Shown here in pieces: positions 3,849 through 5,317 of a stretch of DNA of 5,317 bases (the stretch's first letter is position 1; each line of letters opens with the position of its first letter). The DNA lies in contig CAMUNJ010000058.1 of NCBI GenBank assembly GCA_947090235.1, positions 1 through 5,317 on the forward strand, given 5' to 3'. The notes beneath the pieces are model-generated. The model saw only the letters and a list, made by a program, of their open reading frames with translations, had not been told where the DNA came from and did no database searches. Source of the stretch: an uncultured Bacillota bacterium (GTDB lineage Bacteria > Bacillota > Clostridia > Christensenellales > UBA1242). The position numbers were made by a program, and so were the translations under genes.

Positions 3849-3875
3849 TTTACTTTTCTTTAAAAGAAAAGTGAA
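3849..3875. repeat. Hairpin family copy C, in a divergent intergenic gap
   Basis: TTTACTTTTCTT (3849-3860) pairs with AAGAAAAGTGAA (3864-3875), 12 bp including one G-T pair, loop TAA. It is preceded by TTCTTTTG exactly as at 2733-2740. It lies between two divergent genes, where a terminator would have little to terminate, so it is better seen as a repeated element or a regulatory site. Confidence 0.7.
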
Positions 3876-3906
3876 AATAATAAAAATATATGTCAATAAT
3901 TGGGTT

Positions 3907-5317
3907 ATGAAATATTATTTTCCTTCAAGTAATGGAATAAGTTGCTTTAATGGTAAGACACTTTCGACGGCTGTTATCGGTCTTGATGGCGGGAAAAAGG
4001 TGGCAAGTCAAAATACCAAAAATAAAATAATATATTTTAATTGGATTATTTTTCGTGGTATTCAATACTTTTTTTGTGGCTTGATAGCATTGTTTTCAGC
4101 TTTTAATATTTCGTATAATATGTTAAACTTGGAAGAAAGTAAACTTGCTAAATCCATATCCCAAAAATTTTATATAAGTGCAAGATATTTTTTTATTTTG
4201 ATAAGTATAACTTTTAGTTTTCTGTTGTGTTATTTGCTTTTAGGTGTGTTTCCTGCAAAATTATCCTTTGTTGTACTCGGTGAATCCTTAAATTTTAGGT
4301 TAAGGTCTTTTATTATTGCACTTTTCAAAGTGTTTTTGTTTTATTTGATATTGCTAGCACTAAGGTTTTTGCCTTCAATGCAATATTTTTATAAGTTTAA
4401 TGGGGCTTGTGCAAGAAATTTTAATTTAACTAAGCAAAAAAACATAGAGAATATCAAATTTAACTGGCATAGACCATTAAATTTTGTAAATTTCTTTGTT
4501 TTTACTTTATTGTTTTGTGTTTTTATGATATCATTAGTTGCAATTAATATAAATTGGTGGGCAAATATTCTTATAAACCTTGCTATTGTGGTTTTAAGTA
4601 TGGGATTTTGTTATGAGGTTTTATTTATTTTGGAAAAATATCCCAAATTGTCGCGTATTTGTATAATTACATCTTGGTTTGTTTGCATCAAGCCAAGTAT
4701 TACACAGGAGGAGATTGCTAAAGTGTCAGGTCTTGAAAGTGAAATTTCTAAAGGTGAAAAACTATCTGTCAGCGAGGATGGCATGATAGCACTTTCTGCT
4801 GTTTTTACTGAAATGCAAACTAAACTTGAAAGCAAAAAGCGATATGATAAGAGCGATGTTGATTGGATTGTTGCTACAGTATTGAATAAAAATAGAGCAG
4901 AAATAAAGTTGATACACTCAATAACCAACAAACAGTATCGCGAAATTATGTCCGCTACAGAAAGACGAGCCAAGGGCGAGCCGCTTTCAAACATATTTGG
5001 GTTTGTAGATTTTTATGGACTAAGATTTGATATCAACAAAAAAGTGTTATCTCCAAGAGTAGAAACCGAACAATTGGTGGAAGAAGCAATAAAGGTTATA
5101 AAAGCCAATAAGTATAAAGAAGTTTGCGATCTTTGTACGGGCAGTGGAGCAATTGCTATTTCTATTGCCAAAAATGTTAATGTTAAGATAACGGCCATAG
5201 ACATATCCAAGCCTGCTTTGTCAGTCGCCATAAATAACGCAAAAAAACACAATGTTAAGATAGATTTTGTTGAAAGTGATTTGTTTAAAGGCTTGAAAAA
5301 ATCTCGCAAGTTTGATA
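3907..5317 (+). CDS. prmC: DUF1385 (YqhQ-like) membrane domain fused to PrmC release-factor glutamine methyltransferase (3' truncated)
   Basis: An uninterrupted frame of 470 codons that runs off the right edge. Residues 1-280 resemble DUF1385: a short N-terminal part with IGLDGGK, FRGIQYFFCGLIALFSAFNISY (49-70), hydrophobic segments at about 52-70, 92-113, 134-154, 192-214 and 219-242, then the family-like end YEVLFILEKYPKLSR...KPSITQEEIAKV. The family's usual GGQAVMEGVMMR opening is replaced by a weak NGISCFNGKTL. Residues about 293-470 are PrmC: helical N-domain (RYDKSDVDWIVATVLNKNRAE), RRAKGEPLSNIFGFVDFYGLRF (353-374), LSPRVETEQLVEEA (usual PRPETE), SAM motif DLCTGSGAIAI (408-418), and AIDIS with Asp432. 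The catalytic NPPY lies beyond the window. PrmC N5-methylates the GGQ glutamine of RF1/RF2. The two are normally neighbouring genes, so this is a fusion. No clear RBS precedes 3907. The fusion call is firm for the frame, good for the domains. Confidence 0.87.
   Translation, partial: MKYYFPSSNGISCFNGKTLSTAVIGLDGGKKVASQNTKNKIIYFNWIIFRGIQYFFCGLIALFSAFNISYNMLNLEESKLAKSISQKFYISARYFFILISITFSFLLCYLLLGVFPAKLSFVVLGESLNFRLRSFIIALFKVFLFYLILLALRFLPSMQYFYKFNGACARNFNLTKQKNIENIKFNWHRPLNFVNFFVFTLLFCVFMISLVAININWWANILINLAIVVLSMGFCYEVLFILEKYPKLSRICIITSWFVCIKPSITQEEIAKVSGLESEISKGEKLSVSEDGMIALSAVFTEMQTKLESKKRYDKSDVDWIVATVLNKNRAEIKLIHSITNKQYREIMSATERRAKGEPLSNIFGFVDFYGLRFDINKKVLSPRVETEQLVEEAIKVIKANKYKEVCDLCTGSGAIAISIAKNVNVKITAIDISKPALSVAINNAKKHNVKIDFVESDLFKGLKKSRKFD
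4774..4785 (+). promoter_or_regulatory. Possible internal translation start for stand-alone PrmC
   Basis: GAGG (4774-4777) lies five bases before an in-frame ATG at 4783 (Met293), exactly where the PrmC-like part begins (MIALSAVFTEMQTKLESK), as expected for an independent prmC start. A further AGGAGG (4706-4711) stands 11 bases before an in-frame GTG at 4723 (residue 273). Either could yield a soluble PrmC as well as the membrane-linked fusion. Sequence-level inference only. Confidence 0.45.

Noticed and set aside
4611..4994. 127-codon open frame on the - strand
   Set aside because: It is a shadow of the DUF1385-PrmC frame, whose product has clear family motifs on the + strand.
5013..5309. 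98-codon open frame on the - strand
   Set aside because: It is antisense to the PrmC SAM-binding region; the hydrophobic look is a by-product of the opposite strand's codons.

Overview
The window is strongly AT-rich. Its genes are typical of a low-G+C Gram-positive bacterium (Bacillota), most likely an uncultured clostridial lineage. The evidence is purine-rich Shine-Dalgarno sites (AAGGAGG type), a zinc-binding SEC-C tail on SecA, Cys-containing bS18 and bL31, and the rpmE / DUF1385 / prmC neighbourhood seen in many Clostridia. I cannot name the species from sequence alone.

Layout, left to right: (1) the 3' end of secA (1-318), then about 150 bp of nested inverted repeats. (2) A small regulatory island (about 410-1208): two paralogous Cro/C1-type HTH proteins on the + strand flank one small DUF6794-like protein on the - strand. 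CTGA-N7-TCAG dyads lie upstream of both HTH genes and upstream of the - strand gene. (3) A housekeeping run from a good promoter at 1270-1298: rpsF (bS6), an unknown 82-residue ORF, ssb, then a 370-bp gap with three 61-62-bp tandem repeats and two long hairpins, then rpsR (bS18) and rpmE (bL31), ending in an intrinsic terminator that overlaps the rpmE stop codon. (4) A convergent - strand gene for a 105-residue protein of unknown function (3453-3770), with its own strong promoter and strong RBS, separated from rpmE by a perfect 20-bp inverted repeat. (5) An open frame from 3907 off the right edge, encoding a DUF1385 (YqhQ-like) membrane domain fused in frame to PrmC, the release-factor glutamine methyltransferase.

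The housekeeping genes cover protein export, the small and large ribosomal subunits, single-strand DNA binding and release-factor modification. Three small uncharacterised inserts interrupt otherwise familiar neighbourhoods: the HTH island between secA and rpsF, the 82-residue ORF between rpsF and ssb, and the reverse-strand gene between rpmE and DUF1385-prmC.

The most interesting signals are: the matching operators around the HTH island, including a pair placed symmetrically 22 and 23 bp from the two divergent start codons; a recurrent intergenic hairpin with the core ACTTTTCTT / AAGAAAAGT; the tandem repeats between ssb and rpsR with a degenerate relative after secA; and the DUF1385-PrmC fusion with a possible internal PrmC start.
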